Shown: piece by piece, positions 42,859-52,024 of the stretch
Layout: every line of letters starts with the position of its first letter
Position numbering within the stretch: position 1 is the stretch's first letter
Assembly: GCA_020886235.1 (NCBI GenBank)
Contig: AP025250.1
Span: 310,001 to 374,000 of the forward strand
Reading direction: 5' to 3'
DNA length: 64,000 nt
Origin: Candidatus Dependentiae bacterium Noda2021
GTDB taxonomy: Bacteria > Babelota > Babeliae > Babelales > Vermiphilaceae
Notes under the pieces: model-generated
What the model was told of the DNA's origin: nothing
What the model saw: only the letters and a program-made list of their open reading frames with translations
Databases searched by the model: none
Made by a program: the position numbers and the translations under genes

Positions 42859-44588
42859 ATGAAAACAAAATTTATTGTTGTAGCTGGTGGTGTGATTTCT
42901 GGTGTTGGTAAAGGAGTAACCACTGCTTCACTGGGTAAAATATTACAAAAATATGGTTATTCCGTTACATTGATCAAAATTGATCCGTACATAAATTATG
43001 ATGCAGGCACCTTACGTCCTACCGAACATGGAGAAGTCTGGGTAACTGAAGATGGCGGAGAGATTGATCAAGATCTTGGTACTTACGAGCGTTTTATTAA
43101 CTTAGACATATCAAAAAAAAATAATATTACGACTGGCCAAATTTACAAAACGGTAATTGACCGTGAACGAGCCGGACAGTATTTAGGGCAAACGGTACAA
43201 TTTGTGCCCCATATTTTAGATGAAATCAAACAACGCATTATAAGCGCTTCACAAGGAAAAGATTTTGCTATAGTCGAGCTGGGCGGCACGGTTGGTGATT
43301 ATGAAAACACACCATTCTTATTTGCGCTTAAATCACTTGAGAGGGAAATTGGCTCTGATGCTATGGCTTATTGCCTTGTTACGTACCTGCCAGTTCCTGA
43401 TCATGCTCCTGAAATGAAAACCAAGCCTACTCAACAAGCAATTAGACTGCTTGGTCAAGAAGGTATTTTGCCCGATTTTATAATCTGTCGTGCTAAATTT
43501 GCCCTTGATGAAACTCGAAAAAAGAAGATTGAAAGTTCTGCCTATGTTTCTTCAGATCATGTTATTTGCGCGCCTGATATAGAAACCGTATACGAAATGC
43601 CGCTTTTTTTTGAACAAGAAAAATTAGGGTTAAAAATACTTAATCATTTTAAATTAACACCAATTCAAAACCCTGATTGGTCTGTATGGACTCAACTAGT
43701 TAATGCAATAAAAAACCCTGCTCACACCATAAAGATTGCCATTATAGGTAAGTATCTAGAAAGTGGTGATTACAGCTTAACTGATAGTTATTTAAGCATT
43801 GAGCAAGCCTTAGTGCACGCGGCTGCTCACAAAAACGTTGGGTTTGATATTGAGTGGATAAATGCTCAAGAGTTTGAACAACATCCTGATTCTATTCAAC
43901 GATTGGCTGAGTATGATGGTATCATTATACCCGGTGGGTTTGGCAATTCGGGTGTTGAAGGTAAAATTGCCGCAATAAGCTATGCCCGTATCAACAAAAT
44001 TCCTCTATTAGGCCTGTGTTATGGATTACAGCTGGCGGTTGTTGAATACGCGCGTAATGTAGCAGGTTTGCAGGGAGCCCACACCATCGAAGTGAATCAA
44101 AACACCCCGTATCCGGTTATTACCTTACTTGAATATCAACGTAAAATTATGGATGAGCGTTCTTTTGGGGCACCATGCGTTTGGGTGGATACAGCGCTTT
44201 AGTTGATCCACAGAGCGTTGTTGCAGGTATTTATAAACAATATCAAGAAGTTGAATATGATGCAGCTGGTAATATGATTATCAGTGAGCGTCATCGTCAT
44301 CGCTATGAGGTAAACCCTGAATATGTTGCTATTCTCAAAGACCACGGGTTAACCTTTTCTGGTTATTACACGCGAGAAGATAATACGCAATTAATGGAAT
44401 TTATCGAGATTTCAGATCACCCATTTTTTGTAGCTACGCAAGCGCATCCAGAATTTAAAAGTAGATTAGAAAATGCACATCCGTTGTTTACCGGATTTAT
44501 CAGTGCCTGTATTGAGCAATCAAAGATGCTGAGTGAACGGGTGTCGTCGGTGGTGGCTATTCAAGCTTCTTCGCAATTGGCCATGTAA
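42859..44588 (+). CDS. pyrG: CTP synthase, interrupted by a -1 frameshift
   Basis: Makes CTP from UTP, ATP and glutamine. The first frame (to 44202) holds the synthase domain with GGVISGVGKGVTTASLGKIL, KIDPYINYDAGT and GGTVGDYE, then the start of the glutamine-amidotransferase domain with the nucleophile in LLGLCYGLQLAV. It breaks at FG in place of FGGTMRLGGY. Re-reading one base in the G4 run at 44167-44170 restores GGTMRLGGYSALVD and carries on to 44588 with the catalytic His-x-Glu (QAHPEFKSR). The joined protein is about 576 residues (family about 540). As in secD, one missing G explains it. A strong terminator follows. Confidence 0.92.
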
Positions 44589-44593
44589 CTGTT

Positions 44594-44638
44594 AACAATA
44601 AAAAAGGCGCCGCTTCAGACGGCGCCTTTTTTATTGTT
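44594..44638. terminator. Very strong bidirectional terminator
   Basis: A 19-bp perfect inverted repeat (44594-44612 with 44620-44638) around a seven-base loop, with the core GGCGCCG flanked by A6/T6. It sits between pyrG and a convergent gene, and its core is the same as in the gatA terminator. Confidence 0.95.
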
Positions 44639-44657
44639 AGTGTTGTTAGGATGTGGT

Positions 44658-45158
44658 CTAGTTTGCTTTTGCTGCTACAGGTACTTCCGCTGGTACTATG
44701 ATTACTGTGCCATAGCATGATTCAACTATTTTTTTAATATCATCTTTAGTTTTGAAAATGATTGAGCTCGCAACGATTATAGGAAGAATTTTTTTGCTGA
44801 ATGTCTTTAAAACCCAGCCAAGTTTGCGTGGTTCTTTTTTTTCATAAATGACATTGCCGGTAACCATGTCAACGCGAATAATTTTTCTATCTTCACCCAT
44901 ATCACCTAAAATTGAATCAAGTAGGTACATAATTTTGTGACCTAATGAGTCATTACTTTTAACGGGTTCCATGCAGCCTGGTTTTTTAAATGTATAGTAT
45001 GCGCCGAGCAATGAAGCAACTAATCCAATTGCAATCACATCTTTTGAGTGTGGGGTTACTTTGATTCTGCGCACGTGGTTTTGCAACGGGTATGAGTAAC
45101 TGGTTTGAGCAATCATGGTGCCCAAAAGCACTATTGAAAGAACTATTTTTTTGATCAT
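44658..45158 (-). CDS. Exported or membrane protein, unknown function
   Basis: Not recognised. ATG 45158 is chosen over the longer frame because AGAGG lies just upstream and the signal (KKIVLSIVLLGTMIAQTSYS) then begins at once. The 166-residue product has a second hydrophobic stretch (DVIAIGLVASLLGAYYTF, about residues 41-58) and a third near the C-terminus (ILPIIVASSIIF). The middle is charged. Probably an envelope protein. It shares the strong terminator with pyrG. Confidence 0.6.
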   Translation of the reverse strand: MIKKIVLSIVLLGTMIAQTSYSYPLQNHVRRIKVTPHSKDVIAIGLVASLLGAYYTFKKPGCMEPVKSNDSLGHKIMYLLDSILGDMGEDRKIIRVDMVTGNVIYEKKEPRKLGWVLKTFSKKILPIIVASSIIFKTKDDIKKIVESCYGTVIIVPAEVPVAAKAN

Positions 45159-45368
45159 AGCGGACCTCTTTGAATAATATGTGAATAAAAATGTGCAGTT
45201 ATGATACACAGCGCATTCTCAACTGTCAAAGGATAGTTCTTAATTGTGACAAATAAGTGTGATATTGCATGAAATAAGAGTTAAACCGTGATATCTTGGT
45301 AGCGATTTCGTTTTATAAAACAATACAAAAGTTTATGTGGCAACCTATTTAATACATTACGGATAACG

Positions 45369-47768
45369 ATGAATTACATAAAACGTTTTGATGAAATTGG
45401 TTTACAAGATATTGGCTTAGTAGGGGGAAAAAATGCGTCACTTGGTCAGATGATTGTTGACCTTACGCAAAAAGGAATAGCAGTTCCCCATGGCTTTGCT
45501 ATCACGGCGCGCGCCTATTGGCATTTTATCTCTTTTAATAGTTTGCTTGAAACATTAAAGCAGATACGTGGTGCAATTAATGTTTCAGATCCAGAAAGTT
45601 TGCGGAGCGGTGCGCAGCACATACGTACCACGATAATAAATGGGCACTATCCCCTCGACCTGCGCAATGAAATTATATCTGCTTACCAACACTTGTCGCA
45701 CAGGTATCATGAAGCAGATTGTGATGTTGCCGTTCGTTCATCAGCAACGGCAGAAGATCTTCCGGGTGCATCGTTTGCTGGCCAACAAGAAACCTATTTG
45801 CACATACATTCAGTTGATTCATTATTAGAATCAGTAAAAAAATGTTTTGCCTCATTGTTTACCGAGCGGGCTATTGTGTACCGTAAAGAAAAAGGCTTTG
45901 ATGATTTTGCCATTGGACTATCAGTCGGTGTTCAAAAAATGATACGGTCTGATTTGGCAGTTTCAGGAGTTGCATTTTCACTTGATACAGAAACAGGGTT
46001 TAAGGACGCCATCATTATTGATGCTTCCTATGGCCTTGGTGAAGCTATTGTGCAAGGAAAAGTTACACCCGATGAATTTGTAGTGCACAAGCCTACTCTG
46101 GCCTTAGGTTATAAACCAATAATAAAAAAGAAATTAGGAAATAAGAACATTCGTTTTAGGTATGGCACGACAGTAAATGTCATAGAAGAATCTGTATCCG
46201 ACACAGATCAACACAGATTTTGCCTTGCTGATGATGAGATTATTGAACTTGCTCAATCGGTTGCCACCATTGAAAATCACTACAGTGCGCTTGCAGGGAG
46301 CTGGGTGCCCATGGATATTGAATGGGCTAAAGATGGAAAAGATGGCAAGCTGTATATCATTCAAGCACGCCCTGAAACAGTTCATGCAAAAGAGCCTGCG
46401 CAAAAAGTGTACAGTCACTATGTGCTCGACACCCCTACCCAACCTAAAGCTCTCGTTACCGGCCAAAGTATCGGCCAACAAATCGTTACCGGTGCTGCGC
46501 GCATTGTAAAAACGCTTGCAGATGTCGGAGCCGTGCAAAAGGGCGATATTATCGTTACCGAAATGACAGATCCTGACTGGTTGCCCGTATTAAAAAAAGC
46601 GAGGGGGATCATTACTGACAAAGGAGGCAGAACCTGTCATGCTGCTATTGTAGCGCGTGAATTAGGTATAGCCGCTTTGGTGGGAACATCTGATGCCACA
46701 CAGCTCCTTCATAATGGTCAAGAAGTAACGCTTGATTGCTCACAGGGCATGCAAGGTGCTGTATACGACGGCCTTATTCCGTTTAAAAAAATAGACACGG
46801 TGCTTGAGCCATTGCCTACACTTACCAGCAAAATTATGATCAATCTTGCAGATCCGGATCGCGCATTTTCATGTGCGTCATTGCCGGTTGATGGGGTAGG
46901 ATTAGCCCGTTTAGAATTTGTTATTAATAGTGAAATTAAAGTTCATCCGATGGCATTACTCTACCAAGAAAAAGTGCTAGATGGTGAGATTAGAAATAGT
47001 ATTGATGTAATTACTAATGGCTATGAGTCAGGCGCTGATTTTTTTGTCGATGTTCTGGCACAGGGCATTGGTATGATCGCAGCCGCTTTTTATCCAAAAC
47101 CCGTAATTGTTAGATTTTCAGATTTTAAAAGTAACGAATATGGTAACTTGATAGGGGGTTCTTATTTTGAGCCCGAGGAAGAAAATCCCATGATTGGCTT
47201 TAGGGGTGCTTCACGATATTATCACCACGCTTACGAGCCAGCCTTTTTGCTTGAATGTGCTGCCATTAAAAAGGTACGCAGTGAAATGGGTTTAACCAAT
47301 GTAAAAATTATGATCCCTTTTGTGCGCACTATCAAAGAAGCGCAGCGCGTTATTGAATTATTGGATGAGCAGGGTCTCAAAAGTGGGGTTGATGGTCTTG
47401 AAATTATTATGATGTGTGAAGTGCCTTCAAATGTGATACTGATAGATCAATTTAGCAATTATTTTGATGGCTTTTCTATCGGCTCAAATGATCTTACCCA
47501 ACTTACCCTTGGGATCGATAGAGATTCACAACTATTGCTACCGTTGTTTGACGAGCGTGACCCGGCAGTTATGCGCATGATTGAGCTTGCTATTACAGGA
47601 GCACATGAAAAACACAAACATATAGGTATTTGTGGCCAAGCTCCATCAGATTATCCTGAAATTGCGCATTGGTTGTTGGCACGGGCAATAGACTCAATAT
47701 CGCTCAACCCCGATACGGTTATACCTTTTTTGCAACATATTACTGAAAAAAGGGCAATTCTTCAGTGA
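45369..47768 (+). CDS. ppsA: Phosphoenolpyruvate synthase
   Basis: Converts pyruvate and ATP to PEP, AMP and phosphate, the entry to gluconeogenesis. The N-terminal ATP-binding domain starts GLVGGKNASLGQM and includes VRSSATAEDLPGASFAGQQ. The swivelling phosphohistidine domain has His424 in GGRTCHAAIVAREL. The C-terminal TIM barrel ends with the catalytic Cys755 in GICGQAPSDYPE. The 799 residues are full length. An exported N-terminal relative lies at 58621-60969. The 3' end overlaps a convergent small gene by 29 bases. Confidence 0.96.
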   Translation: MNYIKRFDEIGLQDIGLVGGKNASLGQMIVDLTQKGIAVPHGFAITARAYWHFISFNSLLETLKQIRGAINVSDPESLRSGAQHIRTTIINGHYPLDLRNEIISAYQHLSHRYHEADCDVAVRSSATAEDLPGASFAGQQETYLHIHSVDSLLESVKKCFASLFTERAIVYRKEKGFDDFAIGLSVGVQKMIRSDLAVSGVAFSLDTETGFKDAIIIDASYGLGEAIVQGKVTPDEFVVHKPTLALGYKPIIKKKLGNKNIRFRYGTTVNVIEESVSDTDQHRFCLADDEIIELAQSVATIENHYSALAGSWVPMDIEWAKDGKDGKLYIIQARPETVHAKEPAQKVYSHYVLDTPTQPKALVTGQSIGQQIVTGAARIVKTLADVGAVQKGDIIVTEMTDPDWLPVLKKARGIITDKGGRTCHAAIVARELGIAALVGTSDATQLLHNGQEVTLDCSQGMQGAVYDGLIPFKKIDTVLEPLPTLTSKIMINLADPDRAFSCASLPVDGVGLARLEFVINSEIKVHPMALLYQEKVLDGEIRNSIDVITNGYESGADFFVDVLAQGIGMIAAAFYPKPVIVRFSDFKSNEYGNLIGGSYFEPEEENPMIGFRGASRYYHHAYEPAFLLECAAIKKVRSEMGLTNVKIMIPFVRTIKEAQRVIELLDEQGLKSGVDGLEIIMMCEVPSNVILIDQFSNYFDGFSIGSNDLTQLTLGIDRDSQLLLPLFDERDPAVMRMIELAITGAHEKHKHIGICGQAPSDYPEIAHWLLARAIDSISLNPDTVIPFLQHITEKRAILQ

Positions 47769-48126
47769 CATTCCACTTAATTGCGTTGCCGTGATCCTTG
47801 GCGCTTACACGTCGAATTTTGGCAGGCTCTGCACGCTGTGCTAATTGTTTTGCTTTAACAATTATAAGGGGTCTGCCGTCATGAAAATGCCCGCAACGAG
47901 CACATTTGCCTCGATCATCAAGCATGCCATATTTTTCGCACGGGCAGGTGCAGGGATAGGATTTTCCATCGTGCACATGCCGTACAAGACGATAATTTTT
48001 TGAATCAAACCAATCATTAATATCTTCATTTTTATTGCTTAGGCAATCTACCGCTGCATAACTGACTTGGCAGGTAAAATTAAGAGAGAGTAAAGCAATA
48101 AGGTAAACAAACACGTTTAGTTTCAT
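47740..48126 (-). CDS. Small exported cysteine-rich protein
   Basis: Not recognised. The 128 residues have a signal peptide (VFVYLIALLSLNFTCQVSYA). The mature part carries a cysteine cluster CTCPCEKYG and then CARCGH about 17 residues later, which could be a small zinc ribbon or disulfide knot. Its start overlaps the stop of the upstream small gene by four bases (ATGA), implying coupled translation. Its 3' end overlaps ppsA. Confidence 0.65.
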   Translation of the reverse strand: MKLNVFVYLIALLSLNFTCQVSYAAVDCLSNKNEDINDWFDSKNYRLVRHVHDGKSYPCTCPCEKYGMLDDRGKCARCGHFHDGRPLIIVKAKQLAQRAEPAKIRRVSAKDHGNAIKWNVTEELPFFQ

Positions 48127-48323
48127 AAGCCATCCTCGGTAGTAAATTGAGTCGCACTTTCTTGTTGCGTGTGCTCGGGACTTGAAAATAATTGATCTTC
48201 AGGAAATGCCTGCAAAAAAAATGGTGGGCTATTTTTTTCTAAAGAACCGCTGCAGGTAGGGCATGCGATTATGGATAAAGGAAATAAGATACTCAATGCT
48301 AAAAGATATAACGGCACTATCAT
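48123..48323 (-). CDS. Small predicted lipoprotein
   Basis: A 66-residue protein. The hydrophobic N-terminus ends in IIAC, a good lipobox, so Cys21 is the likely lipidated residue; CPTC follows at once. The mature part is short, polar and acidic. The AAAGGGA ribosome site before the ATG and the ATGA overlap with the next gene indicate a two-gene unit. Confidence 0.65.
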   Translation of the reverse strand: MIVPLYLLALSILFPLSIIACPTCSGSLEKNSPPFFLQAFPEDQLFSSPEHTQQESATQFTTEDGL

Positions 48324-48529
48324 ATATTGTTCCCTTTCTTACTTAATCTAGCACTCATACTACCAAAAAATAATTTCTAATTGCAACACAACAATTAAAT
48401 TGACGCGCGCAGTTTGTGCTGAATTGTAGTTTATATTAGGCTATAAGCAATTATAAAATGAAGCATTGATGTTCAGATATAAATTTTATTATATTATTTT
48501 TAATAGAAATAAATTAAGGGGGAGTTCCC

Positions 48530-49048
48530 ATGAAAAAGTTAGTAGCATTGTGCATGATGAGCGGGTTGATTTTACATGCACAGGAAAACAAAGAATTTAC
48601 GTATAATTTTGCTATTCATTTTGAACAAGAATCGCGCGTGACCGGCGGCCTTTCCCTCCCTGTGTTTAAGGGGCAAGTTATACTCAATAAAATAGATATA
48701 TATGAAGCCCAGCGTGCGGCTGTTGCGCTTGCCAGTGACATTAGAGAGTCTATTAGTAATGCATTGGCTATGATACGCCGTGGCTTGCAAAATGAATCAT
48801 CATTTCAAACCGTTGATATCATTGCGCGAGAATTGCCATTGTTAGTTAGATTTCAACCGTTAATAAAGTTGATGGTTAATCACAAAATTCCAGACCTTAC
48901 GGTACTCAATAGTGATCTGCGTGCGCTCAAAGCCATTGCGGCTTTAACTAATCCAAACAAATATGCAGTAAACGCATTAAGTTCAAAAATTAATGCGTTG
49001 CAACCATTGAATTGGAAAATTGTGCTTAAGCACTCCCTTGAGGGGTAA
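48530..49048 (+). CDS. Exported protein, unknown function
   Basis: Not recognised. The 172 residues have a signal (KKLVALCMMSGLILH, then AQENKEF). The mature part begins with beta-like sequence (FTYNFAIHFEQESRVTGGLSL) and continues as helices (AVALASDIRESISNALAMI). The AAGGGGGAG ribosome site before the ATG is excellent. It converges with galU with only two bases between stops. Confidence 0.63.
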   Translation: MKKLVALCMMSGLILHAQENKEFTYNFAIHFEQESRVTGGLSLPVFKGQVILNKIDIYEAQRAAVALASDIRESISNALAMIRRGLQNESSFQTVDIIARELPLLVRFQPLIKLMVNHKIPDLTVLNSDLRALKAIAALTNPNKYAVNALSSKINALQPLNWKIVLKHSLEG

Positions 49049-49050
49049 TG

Positions 49051-49971
49051 TTACGCTACGTGATGAAAAATATTGCGTGATTTGCTCATGAGTCTTACAT
49101 CAGTTGAATGTAGCTCAGAAATAAAATCGCGTATATGTGGTGCATAATTGGGATCTTGTAAGGCAAGTCCGATTATTGCTTTTACCCAACCTACTGGTGT
49201 GCCCACATCATAACGAGTTCCTTGCACCTTATAAGCAAATACTTTCTCATTGTTTTTAATCATTTGGCTAATACCATCGGTAAGTTGTAGCTCACCTACG
49301 GCATAACGGCTCACTTCATCTAAAGCAGGGAAAATTTTGTGTGAGAGTACATAGCGTCCGATAATAGCTAAATTAGAAGGTGCATCTTTTTGTTGAGGTT
49401 TTTCTACCAGATTACCAACTTGAAAGAGCGAACCGCTAATTTGCTTTTTTATTGAAATAACACCATATGACGAAACGCACTCGTTGGGCACTTCTTGAAT
49501 GGCAATAACGCTTGCTTTTTCTTGATGGGCTATTTGAATGAGTTGACCAAGTGCCGGTGCCTTATTTGAAATAATGTCATCAGGAAGCATGATGCCAAAA
49601 TATTCTTTGCCTATAGAATGGCGGGCCATCCATACAGCATGACCTAAACCAAGTGGCTCAGATTGCCGTATGTAGGTAAATTCAGCGGCTTTAATTATTT
49701 TTTCTATGCTTTGTATGAGGTCTAATTTATTTTTCTCTTTTAAAAATTGTGACAATTCCGGAGCAATGTCAAAATGATCAGCAATTGCTTGCTTGTGACG
49801 CCCCGTAATCATTAAGAAATTTTTAATATTAGAGTTAAGACCTTCTTCGACAATATATTGAATGGCAGGTTTATTAAGCAAAGCTAACATTTCTTTGGGT
49901 ATGGCTTTTGTGTAAGGTAAAAAGCGAGTACCCATTCCAGCTGCGGGAATTATTGCTTTGGTGATTTCCAT
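49051..49971 (-). CDS. galU: UTP--glucose-1-phosphate uridylyltransferase
   Basis: Makes UDP-glucose from UTP and glucose 1-phosphate for glycans and glycolipids. The nucleotidyltransferase start IIPAAGMGTRFLPYTKAIPKEML is intact, with the later EPLGLGHAVWMAR, LPDDII, VEKP and GTRYDVGTPVGWVKA. The 306 residues match GalU. The AAGGAG ribosome site lies five bases before the ATG. It is probably co-transcribed with pheS, 25 bases upstream. Confidence 0.95.
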   Translation of the reverse strand: MEITKAIIPAAGMGTRFLPYTKAIPKEMLALLNKPAIQYIVEEGLNSNIKNFLMITGRHKQAIADHFDIAPELSQFLKEKNKLDLIQSIEKIIKAAEFTYIRQSEPLGLGHAVWMARHSIGKEYFGIMLPDDIISNKAPALGQLIQIAHQEKASVIAIQEVPNECVSSYGVISIKKQISGSLFQVGNLVEKPQQKDAPSNLAIIGRYVLSHKIFPALDEVSRYAVGELQLTDGISQMIKNNEKVFAYKVQGTRYDVGTPVGWVKAIIGLALQDPNYAPHIRDFISELHSTDVRLMSKSRNIFHHVA

Positions 49972-49996
49972 TCACTCTCCTTATATCAGTTGAGTG

Positions 49997-51022
49997 TTAA
50001 AATTGGTTAAGAAATTCTATTTTACTACTATGGAATAAACGAATATCTTGAATTCCATATTTAATCATAGCTAATCTTTCAAGTCCCATTCCAAAAGCAA
50101 AACCAGAATACTGCTGTGGGTCAATTCCACCGCATTTTAAAACATTTGGGTGGATAAGTCCAGCTCCAAGCAGTTCAATCCAGCGCGTTTTTTTGCAGGC
50201 AGAACATCCTTGCGTGCAAAAGGGACAGGATGCATCAATTTCAAATCCAGGCTCTACAAAAGGGAAATAGCCAGGGCGTACACGAATGGCTAAATCTTTT
50301 TTGCCAAATACTTCTTGCAAAAACGTTTTTGCCGTTGCAAGCAGGTGAGATATGGTAATGTTTTTATCAATCAACATGCATTCTACTTGAGTAAACATAA
50401 AATCATGCGTAGCATCAGTAGCTTCATTGCGATAGCATCTGCCCGGGGCAACAACTGCTATAGGTGGTTTTTGTTGTTCCATCGTGCGAATTTGAACGGT
50501 TGATGTATGGGTTCTGAGCAACATGTTGGGTATCGTTAACCAAAATGTGTCATGGAGTTCGCGTGCCGGGTGGTTATCAGGAATATTAAGGGCTGAGAAA
50601 TTGTAATAGTTTGTTTCTACTTCTGGGCCACTTGCTACTTCATAGCCCATTGATATAAAAATATTTTCTAACTGCTCAATAAGCTGTGTGTAAATGTGCA
50701 GAGTGCCTTTGGGCATTTCTGGCTTGTAGGCAGTAACGTCAAAATTTTGTTGTTTTAAAACTGTTTTACGAATTTCTTGCTCTTTGAGAAACTCTGTTTT
50801 AGTGCTGAGTGATTGCTGGATAAAATCACGTAATTCATTTACTTTGGGGCCAAAAGTTCTTTTTTCTTCAGGGCTCACATTTTTTAAAAACGTCATTAAT
50901 TCTGTCATTTTGCCATTGCGGCCTAAATAACTTACTCGTATGTGTTCTAAGACCTGAAGGGTTGAACTGGATTCAAGCTCTGAAATAAAGCGTTCTTTAA
51001 TAGTTTGAATCTGCTGTAGCAT
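49997..51022 (-). CDS. pheS: Phenylalanyl-tRNA synthetase alpha subunit
   Basis: A class II synthetase subunit that charges tRNA-Phe together with PheT. The N-terminal helical arm (about residues 1-85) is followed by the catalytic domain: HPARELHDTFWL, LRTHTSTVQIR, PGRCYRNEATDATHDFMFTQVE and motif 3 GFAFGMGLERLAMIKY. The cysteine cluster CPFCTQGCSACKKT, seen in many PheS, is present. The 341 residues are normal. pheT is not adjacent, but tRNA-Phe is encoded just upstream on the other strand. Confidence 0.95.
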   Translation of the reverse strand: MLQQIQTIKERFISELESSSTLQVLEHIRVSYLGRNGKMTELMTFLKNVSPEEKRTFGPKVNELRDFIQQSLSTKTEFLKEQEIRKTVLKQQNFDVTAYKPEMPKGTLHIYTQLIEQLENIFISMGYEVASGPEVETNYYNFSALNIPDNHPARELHDTFWLTIPNMLLRTHTSTVQIRTMEQQKPPIAVVAPGRCYRNEATDATHDFMFTQVECMLIDKNITISHLLATAKTFLQEVFGKKDLAIRVRPGYFPFVEPGFEIDASCPFCTQGCSACKKTRWIELLGAGLIHPNVLKCGGIDPQQYSGFAFGMGLERLAMIKYGIQDIRLFHSSKIEFLNQF

Positions 51023-51118
51023 AGTAATTGGCCCTGATTTTCTACATGTAGTTTTTTGATTATGGTATCAAAGGTTGCCCGGGTTGGCAATTAATATCAC
51101 TATTAGGTGAGATTGGTG

Positions 51119-51146
51119 TTGACAAAATAGGTATAAGATATACAAT
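51119..51146 (+). promoter_or_regulatory. Sigma-70-type promoter for tRNA-Phe
   Basis: Perfect TTGACA (51119-51124) and TACAAT (51141-51146) with a 16-base spacer, about 36 bases before the tRNA gene. Confidence 0.75.
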
Positions 51147-51182
51147 CAAGATATCTTTTTTTTTGACTTTTCCTTTTCATAT

Positions 51183-51257
51183 GCCGGGGTAGCTCAGTGG
51201 TAGAGCGAGAGCCTGAAGAGCTCTGCGTCGTTGGTTCGATTCCGACCCTCGGCACCA
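51183..51257 (+). tRNA. tRNA-Phe (anticodon GAA)
   Basis: Acceptor GCCGGGG/CCTCGGC (one G:T pair), discriminator A, encoded CCA. The loop CTGAAGA is closed by AGAGC/GCTCT, giving anticodon GAA. It lies divergent to pheS. Confidence 0.96.
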
Positions 51258-51416
51258 TTTTTTAAATTACTTGCCTTATTTCTTTTATTTTTTTATTAGA
51301 TATCACAGATACTAGCCTATAATTGGTGCTGTTATACTAATACGTAGTGTCTAAAGTCATATTCATATATAATTTGCGTAGATTGAAGCAACTACTCAAT
51401 AAAATAAGGAGAGTCT

Positions 51417-51923
51417 ATGAACAAAATGCTGTTCACCCTATTACTTTCATGCTCTGTCACCACGAGCTGGTGTATGCAAGAAAATTTAGTCGTCGCTGAA
51501 AATCCGATGACAGAACATCCTCGTGCAAAGCTCAATGAGTCTAATCCATCTGACCAAGACATAACCATGGACACAGATAGCACCCCATCGCCAAGCCATG
51601 CTTCTTCATACAGTTCAAGTAATCAGAGCAGTCCACGTGATGAGATGAATAAAAAATCTTTTCAACGAATGGGTCGTATAATAAATAAAAAAATTGATCG
51701 CATTATTAACGACGAAAAACGCATTCAAGAAACAGTCAAGACAATTAATGATACTCACGAAATGTATCCTGCCGGAGAAGTAAAAGATATAATCGGCGTA
51801 GTGGGCTATAATGGAAATATTAGACCCGTGCATAAAGATAATTATAAAAAGCCTACTTTGTCCTTAGAGCAGTCCATGGCAATAAAATTACAGGCTCTTA
51901 CCGAAACATTAAAACATAAATAA
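51417..51923 (+). CDS. Exported serine-rich protein, unknown function
   Basis: Not recognised. The 168 residues have a short signal (KMLFTLLLSCSVTTSWC, then MQENL). Residues about 30-75 are Ser/Pro/Asp rich and probably disordered, followed by a basic helical stretch (RMGRIINKKIDRIINDEKRIQETVKTIND) that could form a coiled coil. The AAGGAG ribosome site is strong. Confidence 0.63.
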   Translation: MNKMLFTLLLSCSVTTSWCMQENLVVAENPMTEHPRAKLNESNPSDQDITMDTDSTPSPSHASSYSSSNQSSPRDEMNKKSFQRMGRIINKKIDRIINDEKRIQETVKTINDTHEMYPAGEVKDIIGVVGYNGNIRPVHKDNYKKPTLSLEQSMAIKLQALTETLKHK

Positions 51924-52024
51924 TCAATCTACAAATAAGGTTGATTTAATTATTTCAGCATGGTTCAATACCCTTGATTAGGCATGGCAGAATCTGATAA
52001 TTACTATCAAAAAAGGTATTGAAC

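Noticed and set aside
44175-44588. A separate 137-residue glutamine amidotransferase gene
   Set aside because: It continues the CTP synthase C-terminal domain exactly where the first frame breaks.
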